This document shows, one piece after another, positions 51,355 through 62,220 of a stretch of 64,000 bases of DNA. The DNA is taken from the NCBI GenBank assembly GCA_028284345.1, contig JANQRY010000008.1:682001-746000 (forward strand), given 5' to 3'. The stretch is from Hyphococcus sp. Its GTDB lineage: Bacteria > Pseudomonadota > Alphaproteobacteria > Caulobacterales > Parvularculaceae. Position numbers and translations under genes: made by a program. Within the stretch, counting starts at the first letter, position 1, and the number at the start of each line of letters is the position of its first letter. The notes under the pieces are model-generated. The model searched no databases. It was given only the letters and a program-made list of their open reading frames with translations, and was not told where the DNA came from.

Positions 51355-52806
51355 GTGCAAGATTTCATTACGCTCGTGAATTCCCTTGTCTGGGGTTCGG
51401 ACAACATTCCCTATCCGCCCGTGCTGCTTTTACTCCTCGGCACGGGGCTTTACCTCACCGTGCGCCTCGGATTCATGCCGATTGTCAAAATTCCCTACGC
51501 GTTCGGCCAGCTTGTTCACGGACGCCGGCGGCATGCAGGCGAAGACGGCGACGTGTCGCCGTTCGGCGCGCTCATGACGGCGCTCTCTTCGACCATCGGC
51601 ACGGGCAATATCGCCGGCGTCGCCGTGGCGATCGCCATCGGCGGGCCGGGCGCGGTCTTCTGGATGTGGATGACGGCCCTTGTCGGCATGGCGTCGAAAT
51701 ACGCCGAAGGCGTCCTCGCCGTGCGCTTTCGCGAGGTCGACGCCGACGGGCGCCATGTGGGCGGACCGATGTATTACATCCGCAACGGCATGGGCGCCAA
51801 ATGGGCGTGGCTGGGCGCGACGTTCGCAACCTTCGGCGTCCTGGCGGCCTGGGGCACCGGCGCCTCCATTCAGGCGAACTCGATCGCTGATGCGTTGAAC
51901 AACACCTATTCGATTGCGCCGTGGCTCTCCGGCGCGGTCCTTGCCGCGGGCGCGGCGGCGGTCATACTCGGCGGCATCAAGCGCATCGCGACGGTCGCCA
52001 GCGGTCTCGTGCCGTCGATGGCGGCGGGGTATCTCATCGCCGGTCTGATCGTCGTCGGCCTGAACATCGAGGCGGTTCCGGCGGCGTTTTCCTCGATCGT
52101 AGCGAACGCCTTCGGCTATGACGCCGCGAAAGGCGGTTTTGTCGGGGGCCTTTTGCTTCTCGCCATGCAAAAGGGCGTCGCCCGAGGCATCTTTTCAAAC
52201 GAAGCGGGCCAGGGCTCGGCGCCGATCGCCCATGCGGCCGCCAAAAACAAGGACCCCGTCAATCAGGGCGTCATCGCCATGCTCGGGACCTTCATCGACA
52301 CCATCGTCGTCTGCTCGATCACGGCGCTGGTAATCCTGACCGCGGGGATCATCCCGGAGGCCTGCGCGCCCTTCGTGCGCGAATCGCTCGTCACGCTCCC
52401 GGCCGGGTGCGAGACCGGCGCGCCGCTCACCGTCAATGCGTTCAACGCGTCGCTGCCGGGGGTCGGCTCTCACATCGTCACCATCGGCCTCACATTATTC
52501 GGATTCACGACCATCCTCGGCTGGAGTTACTACGGCGAGCGGTGTGCGGAGTATCTATTTGGTGAAAAGATCGTAACGCCGTTCCGGTTGAGCTGGGTTG
52601 CGGTTGTGTTTCTTGGGGCGTCGATCCTGATGTTTGAGGAAGGCGGCGTCGTCACCGATGTCGTCAGCCTTTTCTGGCTGGTCGCCGACACCCTGACGGG
52701 GCTCATGGCCGCGCCTAACCTTGTCGCGCTTCTCGTCCTGTCGCCCTTGGTCGCGAGATTGACGAAGGAGTATTTCGCGCGGGAGAAGGCCAAGGCCGGC
52801 GGCTGA
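51355..52806 (+). CDS. Alanine/glycine:cation symporter (AgcS family)
   Basis: The 483-residue inner-membrane protein imports alanine or glycine with sodium. Typical blocks are LYLTVRLGFMPI, FGALMTALSSTIGTGNIAGVAVAIAIGGPGAVFWMWMTALVGMASKYAEG, KGVARGIFSNEAGQGSAPIAHAAAKNKDPVNQGVIAMLGTFIDTIVVC and TTILGWSYYGERC. About 10-11 helices are predicted. The start is GTG 51355, with AGGGGG 8 nt upstream, rather than the upstream TTG. The preceding 252 bp contain no gene that I can support. It is monocistronic. Confidence 0.94.
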   Translation: MQDFITLVNSLVWGSDNIPYPPVLLLLLGTGLYLTVRLGFMPIVKIPYAFGQLVHGRRRHAGEDGDVSPFGALMTALSSTIGTGNIAGVAVAIAIGGPGAVFWMWMTALVGMASKYAEGVLAVRFREVDADGRHVGGPMYYIRNGMGAKWAWLGATFATFGVLAAWGTGASIQANSIADALNNTYSIAPWLSGAVLAAGAAAVILGGIKRIATVASGLVPSMAAGYLIAGLIVVGLNIEAVPAAFSSIVANAFGYDAAKGGFVGGLLLLAMQKGVARGIFSNEAGQGSAPIAHAAAKNKDPVNQGVIAMLGTFIDTIVVCSITALVILTAGIIPEACAPFVRESLVTLPAGCETGAPLTVNAFNASLPGVGSHIVTIGLTLFGFTTILGWSYYGERCAEYLFGEKIVTPFRLSWVAVVFLGASILMFEEGGVVTDVVSLFWLVADTLTGLMAAPNLVALLVLSPLVARLTKEYFAREKAKAGG

Positions 52807-52859
52807 AACCGCTAAAAAAGGGGGGCGCAATTCGAAGCGCAAGTTGATCGCGGGCCCGG

Positions 52860-52896
52860 TTGCCCGGCCCTTTGCGCGCGTCCTATATAGGACGCG
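52860..52896 (+). promoter_or_regulatory. Promoter with a perfect 20-bp palindrome over the -10 box
   Basis: TTGCCC (52860-52865), an 18-nt spacer and TATATA (52884-52889) form a plausible promoter for the outer-membrane protein gene starting at 52918. The sequence CGCGTCCTATATAGGACGCG (52877-52896) is a perfect palindrome centred on the -10 box. This is the classic position for a dimeric repressor to block RNA polymerase. Confidence 0.5.
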
Positions 52897-52917
52897 TATT
52901 GAGAGGGAGTTTGTTCG

Positions 52918-53607
52918 GTGCTGAAACGCATAGTCGCGGCCGCTGTCTCCGTGTCGATTTTTGCCGGCGCGGCGTTTGCACAGGACGAACCGCGCGACGG
53001 GTTCTATCTGCGCGTCGGGGCCGGCGCGAATTTTCTCAACGACCTTGAGCAGGATGTAACGTTCTCGCCGTTCCTCGTCTTTGTATCGCCGCCGTCGAAC
53101 GGTCAGACGGTTGCGACGGAAACCGGCTTTGTCGCCGGCGCCGCGATCGGCTTTGACTACACGGAGGGCATCCGCACCGAGCTCGAATACCGTTATATGA
53201 CGGCGGGGATCGCCAGCGTCACGCGCACCGGCGGGTTTTCCGATCCGACGGTCATTGCAACGCCGAATAGCGATCTCAACGCCCATCTGTTGATGAGCAA
53301 TTTCATTTACGACTTTCACAACGGGTCGCGATTGACGCCGTTTATCGGGCTCGGCGTCGGCGGCGCCTTTGTCGAGAATGAATTTGCCGAGCGCGACGCG
53401 GCGCTCGCCTATCAGGGGCGCGCCGGTGTTTCGCTGGCGTTGAATGGCGGATTCTCGATCGACGCGGAATATATTTATCTGCGTACAAATGATCTTGTCT
53501 ACGGCCCGGAGGACGATGACTTCGTACTGAACGGGCCGACGACGCGCATTGACGAAGACGGTCTCGTGTCATCGACGGTCATGGTCTCCCTGCGCAAACA
53601 GTTCTGA
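52918..53607 (+). CDS. Outer-membrane beta-barrel protein
   Basis: The 229-residue protein starts at GTG 52918 with GAGGGAG upstream. It has a signal peptide (about 1-20, AAFA|QDE) and an eight-strand-type barrel typical of OmpA-like/Opa porin-family small barrels. Alternating hydrophobic strands (FYLRVGAGANFL, TELEYRYMTAG, PFIGLGVGGAFVE, FSIDAEYIYLRT) end in a terminal SLRKQF, the usual phenylalanine for barrel insertion. No peptidoglycan-binding domain is present. A palindrome on its promoter suggests regulated expression. Confidence 0.85.
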   Translation: MLKRIVAAAVSVSIFAGAAFAQDEPRDGFYLRVGAGANFLNDLEQDVTFSPFLVFVSPPSNGQTVATETGFVAGAAIGFDYTEGIRTELEYRYMTAGIASVTRTGGFSDPTVIATPNSDLNAHLLMSNFIYDFHNGSRLTPFIGLGVGGAFVENEFAERDAALAYQGRAGVSLALNGGFSIDAEYIYLRTNDLVYGPEDDDFVLNGPTTRIDEDGLVSSTVMVSLRKQF

Positions 53608-53611
53608 CCCC

Positions 53612-54220
53612 TTGTCGCTCGAGCTTTATCTCGCCTTTGTCGCCGCGTCCGCGCTGCTCGTCCTGACGCCGGGACCGATGGTCGCCTATCTCGTGGCGAC
53701 GACGCTCTCCCATGGCCTGCGCCACGGGCTGATGGCGCTGATCGGATCGGCGGCGGCCTCGGCGCTACAACTGGCGGTCGTCGTCGCCGGCCTGTCGCTC
53801 ATTCTGAGCGCCGCGGGCGAGGCGTTCGTCTGGCTGAAATGGATCGGCGTCGCCTATCTTGCCTATCTGGGCGTCAAGGCCCTGCGCGAGCCGACCGATG
53901 CGCTTGTCCCAGCCCTGGCCCATCGCTCGGACCGGCGCACCGTCGCTGAGGCGTTTTTCGTGAATCTGACGAACCCCAAGGCGCTGCTCTTTCACGGCGC
54001 TTTCCTGCCTTTATTCGTGTCGCCCGCCGCCCCGGCGACGCCCCAGCTTGTTCTGCTGGCGGCGACGTTCATCGTTGTCGCCGCGGCGCTCGACGCCTGC
54101 TGGGCAATCTTCGCCGCGCGGGTGCAGCCGCTCCTCGCCCGCATTGGCCGCTGGCGGCATCGCATCACCGGCGGCGTTCTTCTCGTCGCCGCCGGCGGAC
54201 TCGCCTTTGTCCGCAAATAG
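53612..54220 (+). CDS. LysE/RhtB-family amino acid exporter
   Basis: The 202-residue membrane protein has six helices of the LysE/RhtB type. Diagnostic sequence includes LVLTPGPMVAYLVATTLSHGLRHGL near the start, GVAYLAYLGVKALREP in the middle and TNPKALLFHGAFLPLFV. Such proteins export amino acids or analogues; the substrate is unknown. The frame is open back into the outer-membrane gene, but TTG 53612 fits the family start 4 nt after that gene's stop. No ribosome-binding site is clear, so re-initiation after the upstream gene is probable. Confidence 0.88.
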   Translation: MSLELYLAFVAASALLVLTPGPMVAYLVATTLSHGLRHGLMALIGSAAASALQLAVVVAGLSLILSAAGEAFVWLKWIGVAYLAYLGVKALREPTDALVPALAHRSDRRTVAEAFFVNLTNPKALLFHGAFLPLFVSPAAPATPQLVLLAATFIVVAAALDACWAIFAARVQPLLARIGRWRHRITGGVLLVAAGGLAFVRK

Positions 54221-54340
54221 GCGCGCCGACAAGCTGCGGAAATAAACCCGCCGGCCTCGCTTCCCCTTGCCCATTTGATCCGCTAGACCCTGCCGCGGCA
54301 GTTTTGGTGCGGCGCAGCATTGGCGCGCCCGAAGACATGA

Positions 54341-55671
<1,331 letters not shown>

Positions 55672-55831
55672 CACTGATACTCCCACGCTACGGGACGGAT
55701 TGTGAAAAGCGAGGCGGCGTTGCGCAAGGGCGCAAGAAGCGGGCGCCGGCATTTTTCGCCGAAATTTGCAAGCGCTGCGGGAACCGTCGATCGTGCTTTC
55801 GCTCGCTGCGCGCATCACGCTATGAAGCGCC

Positions 55832-56983
55832 ATGCGGTTTCTCTATTCCCACCGGACGCGCTCGGCCGACGGCCAGTATGTGCATATCAAGGCGCTGACC
55901 TATGCGCTGACGGCCCGCGGCCATGAGATTTTGTTGGCGGGGCCGGGCGGTGAAAGCGATGCGAAAGCGCTGGGCGTCGGCGCTGAGGGCGGCGTCAGAA
56001 AAATGCTTCCCCGCGCGCTCTATGAATGCGCCGAATACGGATATTCCTTTCCGGCGTTCGCGCGGTTGCGCGCCATGGCGCGCGCCGCCGCGCCGGACGT
56101 GATCTATGAGCGCTACAATCTTTTTTATCACGCCGGCGTCTGGGCGAGGCGGCGCCTGGGGCTGCCGCTGATCCTCGAAATCAACGCGCCGCTGGCGGAG
56201 GAACGCGCGCGCCATGGCGGGCTGGCGCTGAAAGGTCTCGCGCGGAAAAGCGAAGAGGCGATCTGGCGCGCGGCGGATATGACGCTGCCGGTGACGGACG
56301 CGCTTGGCGAATATGTGCGCAACGCTGGCGTTCCGGAAGACCGCATAACGGTGATCCAGAACGGCGTCGGCGCGGACTTTCTCGTCGACCGCGATCCGCG
56401 CGGCGTTCGCGCGCGTTTGAAACTCGACGGCAAGACAGTGCTCGGCTTCGCCGGCTTCGTGCGCGACTGGCACCGGCTGGATCGCGTCCTTGAATATATC
56501 GCCGCGGCCAAACGCGCGGACCTTCACCTTCTGGTCGTCGGCGACGGGCCGGCGCGGGAACCGCTGGAGCGGATGGCGGCGGATCTCGGGGTCGCCGATC
56601 AAATGACCGTCGTCGGCGTCGTGCAGCGCGATGCGATCGCCGATTATGTCGCCGCGTTTGACATCGCCTTGCAGCCGGCGGCGACGGCCTACGCCTCGCC
56701 CCTGAAACTGTTTGAATATATGGCCCTCGGCAAGGCCATCGTCGCGCCGTCGCAACCGAACATCCGCGAAGTTCTCACCGACGGCGGCGACGCGCTGCTG
56801 TTCGACGCGGGCGATGACGCCGCTTTCAGAACGGCGCTTGCCCGTCTCGTTGACGACGCGGACTTGCGCGCGCGCCTTGGCGCCGCGGCGCGGGCCGCGC
56901 TCCTTCGCGCCGACTACACCTGGGCGGGAAACGCCGCCCGGGTTGAAGCGATTGCTGAACGCCTGCTTGGAAAAACGACATGA
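55832..56983 (+). CDS. Glycosyltransferase family 4-type protein
   Basis: The 383-residue GT-B enzyme transfers a sugar from a nucleotide donor to a glycan or lipid acceptor. The N-terminal Rossmann domain reads FLYSHRTRSADGQYVHIKALTYALTARGHEIL. The C-terminal domain has GFAGFVRDWHRLDRVLEYI, VVGDGPAREPLERMAADL and FEYMALGKAIVAPSQPNIREVL, with the EX7E-like region. This fits retaining GT4 enzymes of the exopolysaccharide or LPS type. It overlaps the next gene by ATGA. No other polysaccharide genes lie in the window. Confidence 0.88.
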   Translation: MRFLYSHRTRSADGQYVHIKALTYALTARGHEILLAGPGGESDAKALGVGAEGGVRKMLPRALYECAEYGYSFPAFARLRAMARAAAPDVIYERYNLFYHAGVWARRRLGLPLILEINAPLAEERARHGGLALKGLARKSEEAIWRAADMTLPVTDALGEYVRNAGVPEDRITVIQNGVGADFLVDRDPRGVRARLKLDGKTVLGFAGFVRDWHRLDRVLEYIAAAKRADLHLLVVGDGPAREPLERMAADLGVADQMTVVGVVQRDAIADYVAAFDIALQPAATAYASPLKLFEYMALGKAIVAPSQPNIREVLTDGGDALLFDAGDDAAFRTALARLVDDADLRARLGAAARAALLRADYTWAGNAARVEAIAERLLGKTT

Positions 56984-57516
56984 CCATCCGTATAGAAACG
57001 GAACGGCTCATTCTGCGCCCGTTTGAGGTGAAAGATGTGGAAGACCACATCGCCATGATGCAGGACGAACGGATCGCGAGGTTCTTATCGCCCAGCGGAA
57101 AGCCCCGCTCCTATGGCGAGGAATGGCGGGCCGCGGCCAGTTTTCTCGGCCACTGGGCGATCCGCGGCTACGGGTTTTTCTCCGTCGACGAAAAGGAAAC
57201 CGGCGACTGGGTCGGCCGCGTTGGTCCGTGGAAGCCCGGCGGCTGGCCCGGCCTTGAATGCGGCTGGTCAATCGCGCCAAGCCGCTGGGGAAAAGGCTAC
57301 GCGCCCGAAGCGGCGATCGCGTCGGTCAACTGGACGTTTGACCGATTTCCCGATCTTGCCCGCATCATCTCCGTGATCGACCCGGAGAACGCCAACTCCC
57401 AGGCCGTCGCCCGCAAGATCGGCGAAGAGAAAACCGACGAGATCTTTGAGTTCTGGGGGTTCCGCCTCGATGTCTGGGCGGCGGACCGCGAGGCCTGGCT
57501 TGCGCGTTTCGGATAG
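56980..57516 (+). CDS. GNAT acetyltransferase, RimJ/RimL type
   Basis: The 178-residue protein starts IRIETERLILRPFEVKDVEDHIAMMQDERIARFL, the usual RimJ/RimL opening. GPWKPGGWPGLECGWSIAPSRWGKGYAPEAAIASVNWTFD includes the acetyl-CoA P-loop (WGKGYAPEA), and ARIISVIDPENANSQAVARKIG is motif B. It transfers acetyl groups to an amine on a protein or small molecule; the target is unknown. Translational coupling to the glycosyltransferase (ATGA overlap) suggests a shared role, perhaps modifying a sugar-linked product, but this is inference. Confidence 0.88.
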   Translation: MTIRIETERLILRPFEVKDVEDHIAMMQDERIARFLSPSGKPRSYGEEWRAAASFLGHWAIRGYGFFSVDEKETGDWVGRVGPWKPGGWPGLECGWSIAPSRWGKGYAPEAAIASVNWTFDRFPDLARIISVIDPENANSQAVARKIGEEKTDEIFEFWGFRLDVWAADREAWLARFG

Positions 57517-57605
57517 AACAGCCATCGCGGCGTGACAGCCCCGCGCCGTGACAACGTTGTCACAAGCTGATCCTATAGTGACCCACGAAGCCGCCGGGGA
57601 CCATC

Positions 57606-58754
57606 ATGAAGCACCGCTTTTTCGCCGCCCTTGCCTTGATGGTTCTCCCATCATGCGCGACCGACGACGCCGTCACGCCCGATGAGTTGTGGGGACAGTC
57701 CGCCGAGGCGCCGTCCGGCGCGATCCGCGCCGTTCCCATGCCGTCGGCGCCGCTTGACGAAACAAAGACTATCTCGCGCGTCGTCTTCGCCTCCTGCGCG
57801 CAACAGAATGAGGATCAGTCGATCTGGGACGTGATCGCCGCGGAAAATCCCGACGTCACCCTTTACATGGGCGACAATGTTTATGGGGACGTGCGTTCGG
57901 GCGATCCGGCCATGCCGGAACTGAAAGCCGCCTATATGCGCCTTGCGCAATCTGAGCCGTTCTCGCGCGCCCGCGCCGCCGCGCCGCTGCTCGCCGCGTG
58001 GGATGATCATGATTTCGGCATGAATGACGCCGGCGGAGACTATCAGTATAAGGAACAGGCTGAGGCGATCTTTGAATATGTCTGGGACGTCAAGGATGAA
58101 CGCGCAGACCGTCCGGGCGTCTACGGCGCCTGGATCCTCGGCGCCGAAGAAGGCCGCCGCATTCAGATCATTGTACTCGACACCCGGTTTTTTCGCTCGG
58201 GGCTTAAGCCGACCGACGAACGGGGCGCGAAGGGCAAAGAGCGCTACCTGCCCGATCCCGACCCGGCGAAAACTATGCTCGGCGAGGCGCAATGGGCGTG
58301 GCTCGCGGACGAGTTAAAAAAGCCGGCGGATCTGCGCCTGCTGGTGTCCTCGGTGCAGGTGATCGCCGACGGCCATGGCTGGGAGGCGTGGAAAATGCTG
58401 CCCGCCGAACGGGAGCGGCTTTATCAAACAATCGACGCCGCGGAGGCTGACGGCGTTGTCGTTCTTTCCGGCGACCGCCATGCGGCGGCGCTTTATCGCA
58501 AGGACGGCGTCATCGATTATCCGCTGTTCGAGGCGACGTCGTCCTCGCTCAACCTGCCCCTGCGCAACTGGCTCGATCCTGACAAACCCTACGAGCAGGA
58601 ACCGGGGCCGAACCGCCTCACCGATATGATCATCGACGCCAATTACGGTTTGCTGGAAATCGACTGGGAGGCCGGCGTCGTTGAAATGTCGATACGGGGC
58701 GCCGACGGGGCCGAAATCGTCGCCGACATTGTGGAACTCTCCTCGCTGCGCTAA
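57606..58754 (+). CDS. PhoD-like phosphatase lipoprotein
   Basis: The 382-residue protein has a lipoprotein signal (LMVLPSC, cysteine at residue 17) and a PhoD-type metallophosphatase domain. Metal-binding motifs visible include FASCAQQN, TLYMGDNVYGD, AAWDDHDFGMNDAG, and VLSGDRHAAAL. Such enzymes are calcium/iron phosphomonoesterases or phosphodiesterases that release phosphate outside the cytoplasm. GGGGA precedes the ATG. No PHO box or phosphate transport gene is nearby. The length is shorter than classical PhoD. Confidence 0.87.
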   Translation: MKHRFFAALALMVLPSCATDDAVTPDELWGQSAEAPSGAIRAVPMPSAPLDETKTISRVVFASCAQQNEDQSIWDVIAAENPDVTLYMGDNVYGDVRSGDPAMPELKAAYMRLAQSEPFSRARAAAPLLAAWDDHDFGMNDAGGDYQYKEQAEAIFEYVWDVKDERADRPGVYGAWILGAEEGRRIQIIVLDTRFFRSGLKPTDERGAKGKERYLPDPDPAKTMLGEAQWAWLADELKKPADLRLLVSSVQVIADGHGWEAWKMLPAERERLYQTIDAAEADGVVVLSGDRHAAALYRKDGVIDYPLFEATSSSLNLPLRNWLDPDKPYEQEPGPNRLTDMIIDANYGLLEIDWEAGVVEMSIRGADGAEIVADIVELSSLR

Positions 58755-58783
58755 CGACGTCCATGCAAGCGCGGTGAGGCCAC

Positions 58784-59740
58784 ATGGACGGCGACGACAG
58801 GACAAGGGCGGCAAAGTGGACGCGGGCTGACGTCGAGGCGTTGATGGCGGCCCCGTTCGCCGAACTCGTCTTTCGCGCCGCGGAAGTTCACCGCGAAAAC
58901 TTCAACCCGAACGAAGTGCAGGCGTCCCGTTTGCTGTCGATTAAGACCGGCGGGTGCCCTGAGGATTGCGGCTATTGCAGCCAGTCGGCGAAATTCGACA
59001 CGGGGCTTAAAGCCTCAAAGCTGATGGATCGCGACGCCGTCGTCGCCACGGCGAAACGCGCCCAGGAAGAAGGCGCGTCGCGTTTCTGCATGGGCGCGGC
59101 ATGGCGAAGCCCCAAGACCCGCGACATGGACGAGCTTTGCGCCATGGTCGGCGAGGTGAAAGCGCTCGGCCTTGAAACCTGTATGACGCTCGGCATGTTA
59201 TCCGACGCGCAAGCGAAGCAGCTCAGCGAGGCGGGGCTCGATTACTACAATCATAATATCGATACGTCGCCGGAATATTATGACCGTATCGTCTCTACAC
59301 GGACGTTTGAAGATCGCATCGACACGCTGGAAAAAGTGCGCGCGTCCGGCATGAAGGTCTGCTGCGGCGGCATTGTCGGCATGGGCGAAGCGCCGGAGGA
59401 TCGCGTTGGCTTCCTCCTGGTCCTCGCCAATATGACGCCGCCGCCGGAATCCGTGCCCATCAATGCATTGATGCCGATCGAAGGCACGCCGCTCGGGGCT
59501 TCCGAGCCCATTGGCGCCCTCGATTTCGTGCGCATGATCGCCGTCGCGCGCATCCTGATGCCGACATCCTATGTGCGACTGTCGGCGGGACGGGAAGATA
59601 TGAGCGAGGAAGCGCAGGCGCTGAGTTTCCTCGCCGGCGCCAATTCGATTTTCGTCGGCGACGAACTCCTGACGACAAACAATCCCGGTCAGGCGAAGGA
59701 TGCCGCGTTGTTTGAGACGCTGGGCGTGACGCTGATTTAG
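58784..59740 (+). CDS. bioB: Biotin synthase
   Basis: BioB inserts sulfur into dethiobiotin using two iron-sulfur clusters and radical SAM chemistry. The 318-residue protein has the radical SAM cysteines in [13 protein letters not shown] (about residues 62-74), further cluster ligands in ETCMTLGM and [11 protein letters not shown], and the arginine in [11 protein letters not shown]. No other bio gene is adjacent. GTGAGG precedes the ATG weakly. The 3' end overlaps the SRPBCC gene by 4 nt, tail-to-tail. Confidence 0.96.
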   Translation: MDGDDRTRAAKWTRADVEALMAAPFAELVFRAAEVHRENFNPNEVQASRLLSIKTGGCPEDCGYCSQSAKFDTGLKASKLMDRDAVVATAKRAQEEGASRFCMGAAWRSPKTRDMDELCAMVGEVKALGLETCMTLGMLSDAQAKQLSEAGLDYYNHNIDTSPEYYDRIVSTRTFEDRIDTLEKVRASGMKVCCGGIVGMGEAPEDRVGFLLVLANMTPPPESVPINALMPIEGTPLGASEPIGALDFVRMIAVARILMPTSYVRLSAGREDMSEEAQALSFLAGANSIFVGDELLTTNNPGQAKDAALFETLGVTLI

Positions 59741-60279
59741 CCCGCCTCCGCCACGCGCTTCAGATCCGCCAAGCCTTCCTCATATTGGGCGCCGACCATG
59801 TCGCCCATGAAAAAGCCCAGATAGGTGACCAGGGGTTGCATGTGGAGCGGCATGCCTTCGCGCATGTTGGTTTCAAAGGACCAGACGACTTTCGTCGCCC
59901 CGTCCGCCGTCGGCGATAGTGTGAAACCCGCATCCGCGTTGCCCATGCCCTCAAATTCAAGACGGGTCGTCAGGCTGGAAGGCGCGTCCATGGCGCTGAC
60001 AACCTGAGAGCCATTGCCGACATTCGGATCGTCGCTTTTCCAGCTCATGCGGTGGCCGACGCCGTCGCCGGTGATCGTGACGTCCATATCCGGATCCAGT
60101 TTCGCCCAGGGCGACCATGCATCCCAGGCTTCGAAGTTGCTGATCAAGGCATAGACGTCATCCTGCGGCGCATTGATAATTGTTTCGCGCTCCGTCTCCA
60201 CGCGATCCGGCAACACGAAGCCGAGTAAAATTACAATAACGATCAGGCCGATGAGGCCGAAGATGATTTTTCCGAGCAT
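59737..60279 (-). CDS. Membrane-anchored SRPBCC (polyketide cyclase-like) protein
   Basis: The 180-residue protein has an N-terminal transmembrane helix ([20 protein letters not shown], about residues 4-23). A START-like lipid-binding fold follows: [37 protein letters not shown], then [17 protein letters not shown], and a C-terminal long helix. This pattern is common to bacterial SRPBCC proteins that may bind hydrophobic ligands at the membrane. ATG 60279 follows GGGAGA; the upstream extension is not conserved in style. No neighbour suggests its ligand. Confidence 0.85.
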   Translation of the reverse strand: MLGKIIFGLIGLIVIVILLGFVLPDRVETERETIINAPQDDVYALISNFEAWDAWSPWAKLDPDMDVTITGDGVGHRMSWKSDDPNVGNGSQVVSAMDAPSSLTTRLEFEGMGNADAGFTLSPTADGATKVVWSFETNMREGMPLHMQPLVTYLGFFMGDMVGAQYEEGLADLKRVAEAG

Positions 60280-60453
60280 TTTATCTCTCCCGATAGGGCG
60301 GGTTTTATACCCCGAAAGAAGACAATCCGGAAAGCGGCGTCCCTCAAGGAAAACGGCCAAAACACAAGGCAAACGCTAGGATTGGGCGAACTTTCGTCAG
60401 AGGTTGCAGGCAGGTTGCGAACGGAACGGACGCGGTTGCGGATCGCCGGGCGC

Positions 60454-60483
60454 AAAAAAGGCGCGCCTTGTTTGCGCGCCTTT
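60454..60483 (-). terminator. Intrinsic terminator after rplS
   Basis: On the minus strand AAAGGCGCGC pairs with GCGCGCCTTT around a 7-nt loop (60457-60483), followed by TTTTTT. It lies 38 nt after the rplS stop and should end the MFS-rimM-trmD-rplS transcript. The remaining gap up to 60280 contains the promoter region of the SRPBCC gene and nothing else that I can name. Confidence 0.85.
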
Positions 60484-60520
60484 CAAGCTCAACCGATTGA
60501 GAAAATCCTGTGCCGCGCAG

Positions 60521-60895
60521 CTACGCGTCTTTTTTCTGACGCCGGTCGACCTTTTCGGCGATGCGCGCTGACTTCCCGCGGCGCTCGCGCAGATAATAGA
60601 GCTTGGCGCGGCGCACCTTGCCGCGGCGAACGACTTCGATGGAATCAACAAGCGGGGAATAGACCGGAAAGACCCGCTCGACGCCTTCGCCGAAGGAGAT
60701 TTTGCGCACCGTAAAACTTTCCTGCAGGCCGCCGCCCTTGCGTGCGATGCAGACGCCTTCGAAGGCCTGAATGCGTTCGCGTTCGCCTTCGCGCACTTTC
60801 ACATTGACCTTGACCGTATCGCCCGGGGCGAATTCCGGCACATCCTTGCCGAGCTCTTCCATGTGCTCTTTTTCAAGTTGCTCGATAATGTTCAT
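60521..60895 (-). CDS. rplS: 50S ribosomal protein L19
   Basis: L19 sits at the subunit interface of the ribosome. The 124-residue protein starts [81 protein letters not shown], closely matching the family. It ends with a basic tail. The ATG overlaps the trmD stop (ATGA, 60892-60895). It is the last gene of a leftward trmD unit that is separated from rpsP by about 11 kb. A strong terminator follows. Confidence 0.97.
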   Translation of the reverse strand: MNIIEQLEKEHMEELGKDVPEFAPGDTVKVNVKVREGERERIQAFEGVCIARKGGGLQESFTVRKISFGEGVERVFPVYSPLVDSIEVVRRGKVRRAKLYYLRERRGKSARIAEKVDRRQKKDA

Positions 60896-61617
60896 GACGT
60901 CTCGTCCTTGTTCTTTTCCGAACGGATAGGACCGCGCGTCTGGTAACGTTCCCAGAGATCCGGTCGTCGCGCCCGCGTTATGTCTTCCGCCTGTTTGCGC
61001 CGCCATTCGGCGATCTTCCGGTGATCGCCCGACAGCAGCACGTCCGGGATCGCCCGGCCTTCAAACTCGCGGGGCCGCGTATACTGGGGATATTCCAGCA
61101 GACCGCCCTCGAAACTTTCTTCCCCAAGCGAGGAAGCGGAGCCCAATACCGCAGGGATCAGGCGCACGCAAGCCTCGATCAGGGCCATGGCGGCGATTTC
61201 CCCGCCGGCGAGAACGAAGTCCCCGATTGAGACTTCCTCGATGTCCCGGCATGAGAAAACGCGCTCATCGACGCCCTCAAACCGGCCGCAGAGGGCGATG
61301 ACGCCGGCTCCCCTGGAGAGGTCGTGGATCCGGGTCTGGTTCAGCGGCTTACCGCGGGGGGAAAGGCAGAGCAGGGGCCGGTCGTTTCGGGGAACGGCGT
61401 CAATGGCGCGGGTGAGAATATCGGCGCGCATGACCATCCCCGCGCCGCCGCCGGCGGGGGTGTCGTCGACGGACCCGTATTTGTTGTCGGAGAAATCGCG
61501 GATGTTCACCGTGTCGAGGGCCCAAAGCCCGTCGGCGCGCGCGCGGCCGAGAACCGACGCGTCTAAGGGCCCCGGAAAAAGCTCCGGGAAGAGGGTGAGG
61601 ACGGTGGCGCGGAACAT
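60892..61617 (-). CDS. trmD: tRNA (guanine-N1)-methyltransferase TrmD
   Basis: TrmD methylates G37 of tRNAs with CNN anticodons and prevents frameshifting. The 241-residue trefoil-knot enzyme has [25 protein letters not shown] at the start, [34 protein letters not shown], and the knot motif [36 protein letters not shown] marks the linker. ATG 61617 gives the usual start; 12 upstream residues are not conserved in style. It lies 51 nt after rimM. Confidence 0.97.
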   Translation of the reverse strand: MFRATVLTLFPELFPGPLDASVLGRARADGLWALDTVNIRDFSDNKYGSVDDTPAGGGAGMVMRADILTRAIDAVPRNDRPLLCLSPRGKPLNQTRIHDLSRGAGVIALCGRFEGVDERVFSCRDIEEVSIGDFVLAGGEIAAMALIEACVRLIPAVLGSASSLGEESFEGGLLEYPQYTRPREFEGRAIPDVLLSGDHRKIAEWRRKQAEDITRARRPDLWERYQTRGPIRSEKNKDETS

Positions 61618-61668
61618 GAGGGCGGGGATGGCATGGCGCGCGGTCGCGGGCAAGCGCCCCGAGCCGGC

Positions 61669-62220
61669 TTACGCATCGTCCGCTCCATCCTCCGCGGGGC
61701 TTAATTCTTCGATGGCCTGGCGCAGCACCGTGATGCGGCCGGCGTCGAGGTCGAGGGCCGGCGCGGCCTCTTTCGTGAACGGGATCATGCGCGCGCCGCT
61801 GAGGCCCGGGATGTCGCCCAGCTCCAGAATGTCCCCGGCGCCGAAATTGTGGACGGCGACGACGCGGCCCGCCGGCGCGCCGGTTTCGTCGACGGCGTCG
61901 AGGCCGACAAGGTCGTCGAGATAAAACTCATCCTCCGCCGGCGCCGGCAGGGCCGCGCGGTCAACGAAGACCCGCACGCCCTTCAAGCTTTGCGCGTCTT
62001 CCCGACTGGCGATCTCCGGCGCGGCGACGATGGCGAAGCCCGGCTTGCCCGCGCGCAGGAAGCGAAGCGTGAAGCTTCGCGCGCCGTCCTCCGTTTGCAC
62101 CGGCCCGTAGCTTGCGACGTTCTCCGGCGCTTCGGTGAAGGTTTTGACGATCGCCTCGCCCTTGACGCCATGAGCGCCGGCGAAGGCGCCGAGGCAGACC
62201 CGTTTGGGCTTCGCGGTCAC
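61669..62220 (-). CDS. rimM: Ribosome maturation factor RimM
   Basis: RimM binds S19 and helps 30S maturation. The 183-residue protein has an N-terminal barrel (VCLGAFAGAHGVKGEAIVKTFTEAPENV), a linker, and a PRC-barrel domain (DEFYLDDLVGLDAVDETGAPAGRVVAVHNFGAGDILEL and MIPFTKEAAPALDLDAGRITV). Translation starts at a GTG overlapping the MFS stop (GTGA), so the two genes are coupled. It should pair functionally with rpsP, which lies separately at 49.1-49.5 kb. Confidence 0.95.
   Translation of the reverse strand: MTAKPKRVCLGAFAGAHGVKGEAIVKTFTEAPENVASYGPVQTEDGARSFTLRFLRAGKPGFAIVAAPEIASREDAQSLKGVRVFVDRAALPAPAEDEFYLDDLVGLDAVDETGAPAGRVVAVHNFGAGDILELGDIPGLSGARMIPFTKEAAPALDLDAGRITVLRQAIEELSPAEDGADDA

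Noticed and set aside
52877..52896. A repeat pair with the similar ATATAGGACGCG at 34007-34018
   Set aside because: The second occurrence lies inside the acyltransferase coding region, is not palindromic there and is probably chance.
55820..56755. 311-codon open frame antisense to the glycosyltransferase
   Set aside because: A shadow of a well-supported GT-B gene.
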